Source of the DNA: an uncultured bacterium
GTDB taxonomy: Bacteria; Actinomycetota; Coriobacteriia; Coriobacteriales; Eggerthellaceae
Length of the DNA stretch: 64,000 bases
Direction: 5' to 3'
NCBI GenBank assembly: GCA_905215325.1
Contig: CAJMPP010000005.1
Span: 1-64,000 of the forward strand
Part shown: positions 33,579 through 42,517 of the stretch, piece by piece
How the letters are laid out: each line of letters begins with the position of its first letter
Numbering within the stretch: the first letter of the stretch is position 1
Notes under the pieces: model-generated
Seen by the model: the letters and a program-made list of their open reading frames with translations, nothing else
What the model was told of the DNA's origin: nothing
Database searches by the model: none
Position numbers and translations under genes: made by a program

Positions 33579-34379
33579 CTAACGCACCTCCCCCAGCGCC
33601 AGCAAGGCGCGGCGCACGAGCACGGGCGCGAGCGCGCGGCGATACTCGGCGCTGCCCCACATGTTCCCGGAAACGCGGATGCTTCCCGCGGCATGCTCGG
33701 CGAACGCCGCGGCGCTTGCCTCGGTGATGCCGTCGGCAAGGATGCCCTGATCGTCGCGCAGAAGCACGGCGCGAGCCGGGCGAGCGCCCACCGTCACGCG
33801 GTATTCGTCGCCCAGCTTCGCCGCCATGCAGTTGAGCGTGGGAAGGTCGGTGCGCTGCTTGCGCACGGCCTGGTACGCGAACGCGCCGGGGCGCTTCTTG
33901 ACGATGAGGTGCACGAGGATGTCCTTGTCGTAGGGCATGTTCACGAACCGTTCCAGGGGCACGATGCCGCCTTCGTGCAGCTCGACGTAGCTGTCCATGG
34001 CAAGAAACGCCGTGACGATGTCGGAGAAGCCCATGCGACGCCACAGGCTTCCGCCGAGCGTGGCGCCGTTACGGAACTGCACGCCCACGATGTCTTGAAA
34101 CGCCGCCTTGATGGCGCCGCAGGAATAGGCGTCAAGGCCGGCATGGGTTTCCATCTGGCGAAGGGTGACCATGGCGCCGATGCGGAACTCCTCGTCTGTC
34201 TCCTCTATGGCGTCCAAACCCAGATCGCACAGGTCGATGGCGGCGGCGAAGGAATGGTTGCCCATCTTCAGCCACATCATGCCCGCCACCACGCGATTAC
34301 GCTTCTTCTGGTTCAGCTCCCAAGCCTCTTGCAGGCTTTGCGGGCGAACGTATTTCTGAAAGGTAATAATGATGCACAC
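33579..34379 (-). CDS. FAD-binding subunit of the molybdenum hydroxylase
   Basis: A 266-residue CoxM/XdhB-type flavoprotein. The FAD-binding segment is VVAGMMWLKMGN, a degenerate form of the usual AGGTDL loop, followed by the second site ATLGGSLWRRMGFSDIV. The C-terminal CO-dehydrogenase flavoprotein domain ends in ALAPVLVRRALLALGEV. It starts with GTG at 34379 and has no strong ribosome site. Gene order FAD, Fe-S, Mo subunit matches other SDMH loci. Divergent from mocA. Confidence 0.85.
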   Translation of the reverse strand: MCIIITFQKYVRPQSLQEAWELNQKKRNRVVAGMMWLKMGNHSFAAAIDLCDLGLDAIEETDEEFRIGAMVTLRQMETHAGLDAYSCGAIKAAFQDIVGVQFRNGATLGGSLWRRMGFSDIVTAFLAMDSYVELHEGGIVPLERFVNMPYDKDILVHLIVKKRPGAFAYQAVRKQRTDLPTLNCMAAKLGDEYRVTVGARPARAVLLRDDQGILADGITEASAAAFAEHAAGSIRVSGNMWGSAEYRRALAPVLVRRALLALGEVR

Positions 34380-34387
34380 CCCGTTGC

Positions 34388-34416
34388 TTGAGGTTTATAG
34401 AAACGTACATATTATA
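34388..34416. promoter_or_regulatory. overlapping divergent promoters of the SDMH operon and mocA
   Basis: On the minus strand TATAAT (34411-34416) stands about 32 bp ahead of the FAD-subunit GTG. On the plus strand TTGAGG (34388-34393) and TATTAT (34410-34415) are 16 bp apart and face mocA. The two -10 boxes share the same bases, so transcription of the two directions may be mutually exclusive. Confidence 0.5.
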
Positions 34417-34496
34417 CTGTGGCCAGGGAATCCTTCGAAAGCCCCGCACACCGAACCCGACCGACCGACCATCGAATCTGCAAAGGCGAACCGACC

Positions 34497-35138
34497 ATGA
34501 CCAGCTCCGTTGAAACCCGGAATGCCGTGCACGGCTGCATCATCATGGCATCGGGCCTGGGCACGCGCTTCGGGTCGAACAAGCTTATGGCGGACCTTGA
34601 CGGCGCGCCGCTTATCGCCCATGCGATCAGGGCCTGCGAGGGGCTGTTCGCGAAACGCGTAGCGGTCACGCGCCATGAGAACGTGGCGCAGCTGTGCAGC
34701 AGCCTGGGTGTGGAAGCCGTCCTGCACGATGAGCCACTCAGAAGCGACACCGTACGATTGGGGATGCAAGCCATGAAAGGGTGCGTTACGGTCACGTTCA
34801 TCCAGGCGGACCAGCCGCTCATCAGCGCGAACACCCTTGCCGCCCTGCTTCGCAGCGCCGAGGCGCACCCCGAGTTCATCTGGCGCATCGGCTTCCAGGG
34901 CACGCAAGGTGCGCCGGTGCTGTTCCCTGCCTGGGCGTTCGATGGGCTGCGCGCGCTCCCGCCCGGCAAGGGCGGCGGGTTCGTGGCCAAAACCCATGCG
35001 CAGCGCGTGCGCTGCGTGGAAGCCGCCAACGAATGGGAGCTGTTCGACGTGGACACCGTGCAGGACCTGAAGGTGCTGCAGGCGCATATCGAGCAATGTC
35101 GAAAAGCCTCCGCAAGCAACCGCGGCTCGTTCGGCTAG
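34497..35138 (+). CDS. mocA: molybdenum cofactor cytidylyltransferase MocA-like
   Basis: A 213-residue nucleotidyltransferase of the MocA/YgfJ family. The N-terminal nucleotide loop is ASGLGTRFGSNKLM, the metal-binding region is FIQADQPLIS, and GTQGAPVLFPAWAFDGLRAL is the typical acceptor segment. It transfers CMP from CTP to molybdopterin to form the MCD cofactor used by xanthine oxidase-family enzymes. MocA is a standard component of SDMH loci, and here it is divergent from the hydroxylase subunits. I chose the ATG at 34497; the upstream codons look non-coding. Confidence 0.88.
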   Translation: MTSSVETRNAVHGCIIMASGLGTRFGSNKLMADLDGAPLIAHAIRACEGLFAKRVAVTRHENVAQLCSSLGVEAVLHDEPLRSDTVRLGMQAMKGCVTVTFIQADQPLISANTLAALLRSAEAHPEFIWRIGFQGTQGAPVLFPAWAFDGLRALPPGKGGGFVAKTHAQRVRCVEAANEWELFDVDTVQDLKVLQAHIEQCRKASASNRGSFG

Positions 35139-35296
35139 CGGAACGAGCCGTCGAGCTGGCAGCGCGCAGCCAGCGAAGCCCGCAAAGCGGCGCGTCGTCG
35201 CAGGGCAAGCCATCGGACAGGCCGACACGTCACCAGCAAAGCCGCACACCGTCGCAGAGCAGGCTTGCGCTGCCGCAAAAGTCCCTGAAAGCCCGA

Positions 35297-35331
35297 AATG
35301 CCCGGCAGGTCACGCAGACCTACCGGGCATT
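35297..35331. terminator. bidirectional terminator between mocA and the permease
   Basis: Fifteen-base arms (35297-35311 and 35317-35331, AATGCCCGGcAGGTC) with one mismatch and a five-base loop separate the convergent mocA and permease genes, just after the permease stop. Confidence 0.75.
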
Positions 35332-35356
35332 CTCGTCATATATGCGTCGCGAAAGG

Positions 35357-36844
35357 CTATACGTCTGCGCCGCCTTGGGGCGTTTCCTTATCCTTGGGAA
35401 GCACGATGTTCAAGATGATGGCCACAGCCGCCGCGGCAACGATGCCGGAGCCGCCGAAGATCAGGCTGACCATCTGGGGAGCGCCTGCCAGGACGGCCGG
35501 GTTGGCGCCGATGCCGTAACCCAGGCCCAAAGCCACCGACACGATGCTCAGGTTGCGCGGGGTCAAAGGCTCGCGCGTGATCAGCTGGATGCCGCTGACC
35601 ACGATGGAGGCGAACATGATAACGGCCGCGCCGCCCAAGACGGACTGCGGCATGATGGAGACCACCGCACCCAGCTTCGGGCACAAACCGCACAAGATCA
35701 AAAACACCGCGCCGCAGGCCAGGGCCTTGCGGTTGACCATCTTCGTCATGGTGACCAAGCCGACGTTTTGGCTGAACGAGGTGTTCGGCAGCACGCCGAA
35801 CAGGGCCGCTGCGGTGGAACCCACGCCGTCGCAGATCACGCCGCCGGAAAGCTCCTTGTCGGTGGCCTCGCGGTTCATGCCGCCCTGCGTGACGCCGGAG
35901 ATGTCGCCGACGGTCTCGACGGCGGTGACCACGAACATCACGAGCACGGGTGCGATGGCGCGCATGTCGAACACGGGCGCCACGGGCAGTAGGTTGGGCA
36001 CGGCGAACCACGCCGCCGCGGCAACCTTATCCCAGTTCAAAACCCACGCCTTCGTATATTCGACGCCGTTCGCGTCGATGCCGGTGGTGGGCAGGACCAT
36101 GCCCATGATGCCCGCCACGATATAGCCGACGATGATGCCGACCAAAATGGAGGATGCGCTCAAAAACCCGGTGGTCGCGTGCTTGACCGCCAAAATGACC
36201 ACCAGCACGATAAGCGCCAGGCACAGATTCTCGAACGAGCCGAAATCCTTGGCACTGCTGCCGCCGCCGAAGGTGTTCACGCCGACGCTGATAAGGCTCA
36301 AGCCGATGGAGAGCACCACCGTGCCCGTGACCACTGCCGGGAAGAACCGACGCAGCGGCTTGAGGAAAAAGCCCAACACGGCCTCGAACAGGCCGCCGAT
36401 GATGGAAGCGCCCATGATGGCGCCATAGGCCAACAGGCCGCCGCCCATGGATGCCGCCACAGAGTTGAACACGCCAATGAAGCCCGAGGACGTGCCCATG
36501 ATGATGGGCACCCTGCCGCCGACGGGGCCGATGCCGAACAGCTGGACCAAGGTGACCACGCCCGCGATCCACATGGCGTTTTGCAGCAGCGAAAGCTGCA
36601 CGTCCGCGAACTCCGCGCCCGCCAGGCCGCACGCGCCCGTGACGATCAAAAGCGGCGTCAGGTTGCCTACGAACATCGCCAGCACATGCTGCAGACCCAG
36701 TGGAATGGCCTGCGCCAGCGACATGTCGCCTTCAAACGAGAAAACGCCAAGCGACCTTGCGTTACCGGAGGTTTCCTCCGAACCAGCGGCCGAGCCGGCC
36801 TTCTCCTGAACCTGCTCTACCGCCTCCGGCTTCTCATCTACCAT
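35357..36844 (-). CDS. NCS2 purine/xanthine permease
   Basis: A 495-residue nucleobase-cation symporter of the NCS2 family. After a hydrophilic 35-residue N terminus come about 14 helices, with LAQAIPLGLQHVLAMFVG in the first and the signature region QGGMNREATDKELSGGVICDGVGS and NTSFSQNVGLVTMTKMVNR. The latter contains the substrate-site Gln and Asn-Gly type residues of the UraA/UacT family. Homologues import xanthine, urate or uracil with protons. Its position beside a xanthine dehydrogenase-type operon supports a purine. The ATG at 36844 lies six bases after AAGGGGG. A hairpin with a T run precedes it. Confidence 0.9.
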   Translation of the reverse strand: MVDEKPEAVEQVQEKAGSAAGSEETSGNARSLGVFSFEGDMSLAQAIPLGLQHVLAMFVGNLTPLLIVTGACGLAGAEFADVQLSLLQNAMWIAGVVTLVQLFGIGPVGGRVPIIMGTSSGFIGVFNSVAASMGGGLLAYGAIMGASIIGGLFEAVLGFFLKPLRRFFPAVVTGTVVLSIGLSLISVGVNTFGGGSSAKDFGSFENLCLALIVLVVILAVKHATTGFLSASSILVGIIVGYIVAGIMGMVLPTTGIDANGVEYTKAWVLNWDKVAAAAWFAVPNLLPVAPVFDMRAIAPVLVMFVVTAVETVGDISGVTQGGMNREATDKELSGGVICDGVGSTAAALFGVLPNTSFSQNVGLVTMTKMVNRKALACGAVFLILCGLCPKLGAVVSIMPQSVLGGAAVIMFASIVVSGIQLITREPLTPRNLSIVSVALGLGYGIGANPAVLAGAPQMVSLIFGGSGIVAAAAVAIILNIVLPKDKETPQGGADV

Positions 36845-36871
36845 GCACATCCCCCTTCTAAAGGACGGAAA

Positions 36872-36908
36872 CTTCAAAAAAATAGCACCTTGGCGCATCT
36901 TTTTGAAG
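36872..36908 (-). terminator. hairpin with T-tract ahead of the permease (terminator or attenuator)
   Basis: On the minus strand CTTCAAAAA and its complement enclose TGCGCC..GGTGC, and the distal arm is a run of seven T. It sits in the 128-bp gap between ddh and the permease, ending about 30 bases before the permease ATG. It may end ddh transcripts or attenuate permease expression. Confidence 0.5.
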
Positions 36909-36972
36909 AAGGCATGGAGTAATTTACACGTACGTGACATTCTCGGGCGCGCCCCTTCGCCCCGCGCCGCCC

Positions 36973-37950
36973 TTACAGCATATGGGCGCGAAGCTCCTCG
37001 CCGCTTACGGGCGAGAGGTAGGCGGGCGCGATGTCGAACACGGTCTTGCAGCCGGTTGCACCCTCGGCCGCCAGGCGTGCGACGGCACGGGCGTAGGCCA
37101 CCAGCACGCATGAGGTGAACTCGGGGTTGGAGCCCAGGTCGAGCGAGTACTCGATACGGCAATCGTTGCCGCCCGCCGTGGTGCCCGTGCGGATGACGAA
37201 GCCGCCGTGCGGCAGCCCCACGTGGTCGCGATCGAGCTCTTCCTGGCTGATGAAGTTCACCGTGACGTCGTACTCGTCGAAGTAGTTCGGCATCTCGACG
37301 ATCTGCTTCTCCACCGCCTGGGCATCGGCGCCCTCCTCGAGCACCACCCAGCACTCGCGCGTGTGCTTCTGACGCGTGGTCAGCTGCGGGTTGCCGCCGG
37401 CGCGCACCGCATCGAGCGCGGCGGGCACAGGGATGGTGTACTGGCGCGCATCGGCTACGCCAGGGATGCGGCGCAGCGCGTCGGAGTGCCCCTGGGACAC
37501 GCCGCGGCCCCAGAACGTGTAGTCCGCGCCCTGCGGCAGGATGCAGTTGGCGTACAGGCGGTTCAGCGAGAACAGGCCCGGGTCCCAGCCGCAGGAGATG
37601 AGCGCGCACGTGCCGGCCTCGCAGGCCGCCGCGTCGACGTTCGCGAAGTGCGCGGGGATGTTGGCATGCGTGTCGAACGAGTCCACCACGTTGTACAGCG
37701 CCGCGTACCTCGGGGTCTGCTCGGGCAGGTCGGTGGCGCTGCCGCCGCACAGGATGAGCACGTCGATGTCCTCGTTGCCGGTTTCCAGGTCGGCCACAGA
37801 GCGAACGGGCACGCCCTCGGTGGCGATGCTCACGCTTGCGGGGTCGCGGCGCGTGTACACCGCCGCAAGCTCCATGTCGTCGTTCTGGCGAATGGCCAGC
37901 TCAACGCCACGTCCTAGGTTTCCGTATCCCAAAATGCCGATGCGAGTCAT
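36973..37950 (-). CDS. ddh: meso-diaminopimelate dehydrogenase
   Basis: A 325-residue Ddh. It starts TRIGILGYGNLGRGVELAI (NADP-binding loop) and continues with CGGSATDLPEQTPRYA, the conserved VDSFDTHANIPAHF, SCGWDPGLFSLNRLYA and FWGRGVSQGHSDALRRIPGV. These match the well-studied Corynebacterium enzyme along its whole length. It reversibly aminates tetrahydrodipicolinate to meso-DAP in one NADPH-dependent step, supplying lysine and peptidoglycan. It is upstream of, and codirectional with, the purine permease, but a terminator-like hairpin separates them. Confidence 0.95.
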   Translation of the reverse strand: MTRIGILGYGNLGRGVELAIRQNDDMELAAVYTRRDPASVSIATEGVPVRSVADLETGNEDIDVLILCGGSATDLPEQTPRYAALYNVVDSFDTHANIPAHFANVDAAACEAGTCALISCGWDPGLFSLNRLYANCILPQGADYTFWGRGVSQGHSDALRRIPGVADARQYTIPVPAALDAVRAGGNPQLTTRQKHTRECWVVLEEGADAQAVEKQIVEMPNYFDEYDVTVNFISQEELDRDHVGLPHGGFVIRTGTTAGGNDCRIEYSLDLGSNPEFTSCVLVAYARAVARLAAEGATGCKTVFDIAPAYLSPVSGEELRAHML

Positions 37951-38403
37951 TTCGCTTCCTTTCCCGATGCGGCGGCACAGGGCCGCGTAAGAGCCTCAAA
38001 AAACGCTTCCATGATACGCGCATCGCGCGCCGAACCCGCAACCGCCGCGCAATTTCCGCATACCAAGCGCATAGGGAAACCCCCGCCAGGCCCGGTCGCG
38101 CACCGGCGTCATCCCCACCGAAGATGGTCAGTGGGCCAAGATCGCGTTGGTGCGACGGGTCGCCGAGCGCGTCTGGGGCGAATAAGCGGCCAGCCTACGC
38201 AAACCGAATCCGATGCGTCGGACCCCTGAACAATGGTTCCGGGCCTGACTTGTTTTAACAGGGATATCGCCTGACGCAACGCTTGTTTCGAAAATGGCAC
38301 CGCTGTGACTTTGTAAACCTGCGCTAAGGTCCGCCGGAAGCGACCCCCCATGATAGAATCGCCATTGATTTCAGTCGGGTTCCGCATATAGCAAAGGCTT
38401 GGG
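37951..38403. other. intergenic gap with a possible gene-end fragment
   Basis: Frame-preserved codons at about 38099-38185 read RTGVIPTEDGQWAKIALV then RRVAERVWGE and a stop, looking like the end of a protein, but a stop at about 38075 and no start precede them. It may be a gene remnant that I cannot assign. At 38227-38253 GGTTCCGGGCCTGACTTGTT resembles one arm of the hairpin after the kinase gene. The promoter of the kinase should lie near 38340-38380, where TAGAAT occurs. Confidence 0.3.
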
Positions 38404-41400
38404 ATGAACAAGCGCACCACCAGCAAAGGCAGCCGAATCTCGCGCGTCCTCATGACGGCGCTCACCATCGTGCTCATCTTCCTGTTCCTCGACATCATGT
38501 CGCTGGTCGCAGACATGCAAGGCACCGCGCGCGTGGTGAACTACGCCGGCTTGGTGCGCGGCACCGCGCAACGCATCGTGAAGATGGAAGATGCGGGGCT
38601 TGCGCAGGATAAGATGATCGAGTCCGTGGATTCCTACATCGATGGACTGCGCCACGGAAGCGACGACCTGGATTTGGTGCGTCTTGACGATGAAGCCTAT
38701 CAGGCGAAGATGACCGAGCTAGCCGACCGCTTCGCCGACCTTCGCACCGAAATCGAGCTCGTTCGCCAAACCGGCTACCAAAACACCGACATCATCGCGA
38801 AAAGCGAGGGCTTCTTTGTACTCTGCGACCAGGCCACCGGGCTGGCGGAGGAATACTCGCAAGAGAAGGCCACCGCGCTCAACCGCCTGGAGAGCATCGT
38901 CATAGCCGATATCGTGGGCCTGCTGGCGTTGTTCGCCATCGAACTTGTCCGCGCACTGCACACCGCGGCCCTGAACAGGCAGCTGCAGCGCAAAGTGTAC
39001 CTTGACGAGGCAACGGGCCTTTCCAACAAGAACAAGTGCGAGGAAATCTTGTCGCAGCCCGAGCCCATCGGCCCCGAAAGCCCCTTGGCCGTGTTCGTGT
39101 TCGATCTGAACAACCTTCGCACCATCAACAACAACCTTGGGCACGAAAAGGGCGACGAATACATCCGCTCTTTCGCACTGCAGCTGGCGAAAGCGCGAAG
39201 CCCCCTGTGCTTTACCGGCCGCTATGGCGGCGACGAGTTCTTGGCGGTGCTGCGCGGCGCCGATGCCGCACAGGCCGCGGAGCTGCTCGACCGGATAAGG
39301 CGCGACGCCGATGAGTATTCCCAGGCCCATCCCGATATGCCCATCAGCTATGCCGCCGGCTACGCCCTGTCCAGCGAATTCGAATCCCCCACCATGCGCG
39401 AGCTGTTCCGCCAAGCGGACAAAAACATGTACATAGACAAGAACAACGCGCGCCTTGCCGAGGCAGCGGCGCGCCAACGGCAAAACGAGCGCATCTTGAA
39501 GCGCGTTTCCAGCCTTGGCTTCCATTTCTCCAACTGCATATACTGCGACGCCAAGCTCGACCAGTACCGCATCCTGCGCGCATCATCGAACATGTTTTTA
39601 GCCGACAGCGGCAACTACTCGGGCGCCGTCGAGCACATCGCATGCTCGCTGACTTGCGAAGAGCAACGACCCGAGGTGCGCCGCGCACTGCAGCTGGAAA
39701 CGCTTCGCGAACGCCTTACCCCGCAAAGCGAGCCTATCGAGCTGATCTTGCAAAGCCCGGCATGGCGCGGCCGCGTCACCGTGCTGCACCTAGACGATAA
39801 CGAAGAAGGGGCGCTCCATCACTTCGTGGTCGCCCTCGAGCCGTTCTCCGACGGATCGGCAAGCGAGAAGCAGCAGCTCTCCCGCTACTACGACCAGCTC
39901 AGGCAATCCATCCTTGAGAACAGCGGCGGCTACGTAGATGCCCTGCTCGAATCTGCACAAGCGGCATATTCGGTCGACTTGACCAACGACCGCCTTGAGC
40001 AGGTGTTCTTCGAGCCCGACGGGGGCTTCGCCGAACCAGACATGCAGCTACCTTGCTCCTATACGGCCTTTTGCCGTAAATACGCCGGATCCGTCACCGA
40101 GGGCACGCTGGAAAGCTATCGGCTCGCAGATTCCTCGGAGAAGCTGCTTGCGCGTTTCAAAGGCGGCGCGAACGAGGTGACCATCGAATTCCGCGAAACA
40201 AGATCGGACGGCAAACCGCAATGGTTGCAAAAGGTCGTGCTCATGTCGCAGGATTCGCAATACCGCATCGACATCCAAGATGAGCTTCCCGTCGTGCGCG
40301 GCATCGTGCTGATCAAGAACACCTCGGCGTTCCATGAGCGGGAACAAGCGGAAAAGCACCGTCTTGAGCAGGCGCTGCAAACCGCCGACTTCGAGAGCAG
40401 GGCGAAAACCGAGTTCATGAACCGCATGAGCCATGACTTCCGCACGCCCATCAACGGGATTTTGGGCATGCTCAACATCATCGAAGCGAGCGAGCAGGAC
40501 CCCGCGAAAACCCGCCAATGCCTGGACAAGATCCAAACATCGGCGAACCACCTGCTCGACCTGGTCAACGACGTGCTCGACATGAACAAGCTCAGCTCCG
40601 GGCAGGCGGTGCTCGAGCAGGACGAGTTCGACCTCCTGGAATTGGCCGATGACGTGGAATCGCTCGTTGCCGCCCAGATACAGGAAAGCGGCATTTCCCA
40701 CAAACGGTTCCGCAAAGACATGAGGCACACCCAGCTCGTCGGCAGCGACCTGCGGTTGCGACAGATCATGCTCAATCTGTTCAGCAACGCCATCAAGTAC
40801 AACAAGCCCGGCGGGAAGGTGGATACGTACATCACCGAGCTTTCATGCGACGGCCACACGGCGCTGTTCGAGTTCAAGATCGCCGACACCGGCATCGGCA
40901 TGAGCGAGGAGTTCGTGTCCGAGCACCTGTTCAAGCCGTTCACGCAAGAGCAGAACAACGCACGCACCCGCTACCAGGGCACCGGCCTGGGCATGTCCAT
41001 CGTGAAAACGCTCATCGACGCCATGAACGGCACCATCAGCGTGCAAAGCACGCCCGATGTTGGAACGGAGATAACCTTCACGCTGCCGTTCAAGGTAAAC
41101 GACAACGTAGCGGCGCACCCCGAACGCGCGCAGGCCGCCCCGCAAGCTAGGGGCTCCCTTTCCGGCAAGCGCGTGTTGCTGGTCGAGGATAACGACCTGA
41201 ACATGGAGATCGCCGAGTTCTACTTGGACCACGCCGGCGCTGCCGTGGTCAAAGCATGGAACGGCAAGGAGGCGGTCCGGATGTTCGCAAGCTCGAAGCC
41301 GGGCACGATCTCGCTGATCTTGATGGACCTGATGATGCCCGTCATGGACGGCTACGAGGCCACCCGCGCCATACGCGAACTCGACCACCCCGACGCGTCC

Positions 41401-41541
41401 ACCGTGCCCATCATCGCCATGACGGCCAACGCCTTCGACGAGGACCGCAAGAAATCGAAGGCCGCCGGGATGAATGCGCACCTGGCGAAACCGCTTGATA
41501 TGCAGGCGCTGCTGTCCGCAGCCGGACGTTTCTGCAGATAG
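38404..41541 (+). CDS. GGDEF - histidine kinase - receiver hybrid sensor
   Basis: A 1045-residue membrane sensor. TM1 covers about residues 16-36 and TM2 about 166-186, enclosing a 130-residue extracytoplasmic helical domain. Residues 195-345 are a diguanylate cyclase-type domain with an intact YGGDEF (274-279) and DLNNLRTINNNLGHEKGD; no RxxD inhibition site is present before it. A linker region of 290 residues, possibly PAS-like, follows. Then come the kinase H-box MSHDFRTP (His677), N-box NLFSNAIKYN, G-boxes DTGIGM and GTGLGMSIV, and a C-terminal receiver with VEDND, phosphoacceptor Asp975 in LILMDLMMP and the Lys of HLAKP. It may link c-di-GMP synthesis to phosphotransfer. No cognate regulator is adjacent. 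Confidence 0.9.
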   Translation: MNKRTTSKGSRISRVLMTALTIVLIFLFLDIMSLVADMQGTARVVNYAGLVRGTAQRIVKMEDAGLAQDKMIESVDSYIDGLRHGSDDLDLVRLDDEAYQAKMTELADRFADLRTEIELVRQTGYQNTDIIAKSEGFFVLCDQATGLAEEYSQEKATALNRLESIVIADIVGLLALFAIELVRALHTAALNRQLQRKVYLDEATGLSNKNKCEEILSQPEPIGPESPLAVFVFDLNNLRTINNNLGHEKGDEYIRSFALQLAKARSPLCFTGRYGGDEFLAVLRGADAAQAAELLDRIRRDADEYSQAHPDMPISYAAGYALSSEFESPTMRELFRQADKNMYIDKNNARLAEAAARQRQNERILKRVSSLGFHFSNCIYCDAKLDQYRILRASSNMFLADSGNYSGAVEHIACSLTCEEQRPEVRRALQLETLRERLTPQSEPIELILQSPAWRGRVTVLHLDDNEEGALHHFVVALEPFSDGSASEKQQLSRYYDQLRQSILENSGGYVDALLESAQAAYSVDLTNDRLEQVFFEPDGGFAEPDMQLPCSYTAFCRKYAGSVTEGTLESYRLADSSEKLLARFKGGANEVTIEFRETRSDGKPQWLQKVVLMSQDSQYRIDIQDELPVVRGIVLIKNTSAFHEREQAEKHRLEQALQTADFESRAKTEFMNRMSHDFRTPINGILGMLNIIEASEQDPAKTRQCLDKIQTSANHLLDLVNDVLDMNKLSSGQAVLEQDEFDLLELADDVESLVAAQIQESGISHKRFRKDMRHTQLVGSDLRLRQIMLNLFSNAIKYNKPGGKVDTYITELSCDGHTALFEFKIADTGIGMSEEFVSEHLFKPFTQEQNNARTRYQGTGLGMSIVKTLIDAMNGTISVQSTPDVGTEITFTLPFKVNDNVAAHPERAQAAPQARGSLSGKRVLLVEDNDLNMEIAEFYLDHAGAAVVKAWNGKEAVRMFASSKPGTISLILMDLMMPVMDGYEATRAIRELDHPDASTVPIIAMTANAFDEDRKKSKAAGMNAHLAKPLDMQALLSAAGRFCR

Positions 41542-41568
41542 ACCGCTGAAACACGCAAGCTTGCACCA

Positions 41569-41612
41569 AAACAAGTCGGGCCCGGAACAAAGGTTTCGGG
41601 CCCGACTTGTTT
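41569..41612. terminator. bidirectional terminator between kinase and ung
   Basis: Sixteen-base perfect arms (41569-41584 and 41597-41612, AAACAAGTCGGGCCCG) with a 12-base loop. A-rich on one side and T-rich on the other, so it can act for both convergent genes. Confidence 0.8.
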
Positions 41613-41663
41613 CAGCACGCGATGCCGCCCGAAAAGGCACATAGGCGGCGAAGGGCGCCACCC

Positions 41664-42395
41664 CTACCCCGCAAGCACGCTCTGCCAGTCGATGGGCCGC
41701 TCGCCCGCTTCCTCCAAGATGCGATTGACCCGGGAATACGGCCGCGACCCCATGAACGCGGGCAACGTGGCGGTGGCACGATTGGCCGAAAGCGGCGAAG
41801 GGTGCGTGCTCTTGAGCACGTGCTTGTTGGCAAGCGATGCCGCCGCAGGACCCGCCTCCACGGCCCTCCAAGCCCCGTCCACCAAATCGATGGCGTGCTT
41901 GCCCCAGGTCAGGAACACCACAGGCTGCGGCACCTCCAGGCAACGGCGCACCACATGGTCGGTGAGCACCCGCCAGCCCAACTTGGCGTGCGATGCCGCG
42001 GCGTGCTCGCGCACCGTGAGCGTGGTGTTGAGCAACAGCACGCCCTGCGCGGCCCACGAGGTCAAATCCCCGCTCTCGGGCATTGGGCACCCCAGGTCGG
42101 CGGCCATCTCCTTGTACATGTTGCGAAGGCTAGGAGGCAGCTTGCAGCCGGCGGGCACGGAAAACGACAGTCCCATGGCCTGCCCCGGCCCGTGATACGG
42201 GTCCTGGCCCAAGATGACCACCCGCACGTCCGCAGGCGCGGTGAACGCAAGCGCGTTGAGGATATCGTCTTGCGGAGGATAGATGGTCTGCGCATCCCGC
42301 ATGGCCTCCACCTGTGACAACAGCTTCTGCGTGGTTTCGCGCACCTGATCGGGCGCGGCGTCGAGCCATGCGTTCACGTTCTCATTCGAGCCCAT
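41664..42395 (-). CDS. ung: uracil-DNA glycosylase
   Basis: A 243-residue family 1 uracil-DNA glycosylase. The water-activating motif GQDPYHGPGQAMGLSF places the catalytic Asp at residue 65. The uracil-binding WAAQGVLLLNTTLTV and the DNA-intercalating THPSPLSANR loop are intact. It removes uracil from DNA to start base-excision repair. Its stop faces the hybrid kinase gene across a shared terminator. No anomalies seen. Confidence 0.96.
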   Translation of the reverse strand: MGSNENVNAWLDAAPDQVRETTQKLLSQVEAMRDAQTIYPPQDDILNALAFTAPADVRVVILGQDPYHGPGQAMGLSFSVPAGCKLPPSLRNMYKEMAADLGCPMPESGDLTSWAAQGVLLLNTTLTVREHAAASHAKLGWRVLTDHVVRRCLEVPQPVVFLTWGKHAIDLVDGAWRAVEAGPAAASLANKHVLKSTHPSPLSANRATATLPAFMGSRPYSRVNRILEEAGERPIDWQSVLAG

Positions 42396-42517
42396 GGGGC
42401 CTCCTTCTCATCCGGCGCATCCCGCCTACCTCGCTTCGTCATTCGATCATCATCTATCGAACGCTTTACCGACGCGGGCGCTTTGCCTACGGCCGTCGAC
42501 AGCCGCGCCGCCAAGCG

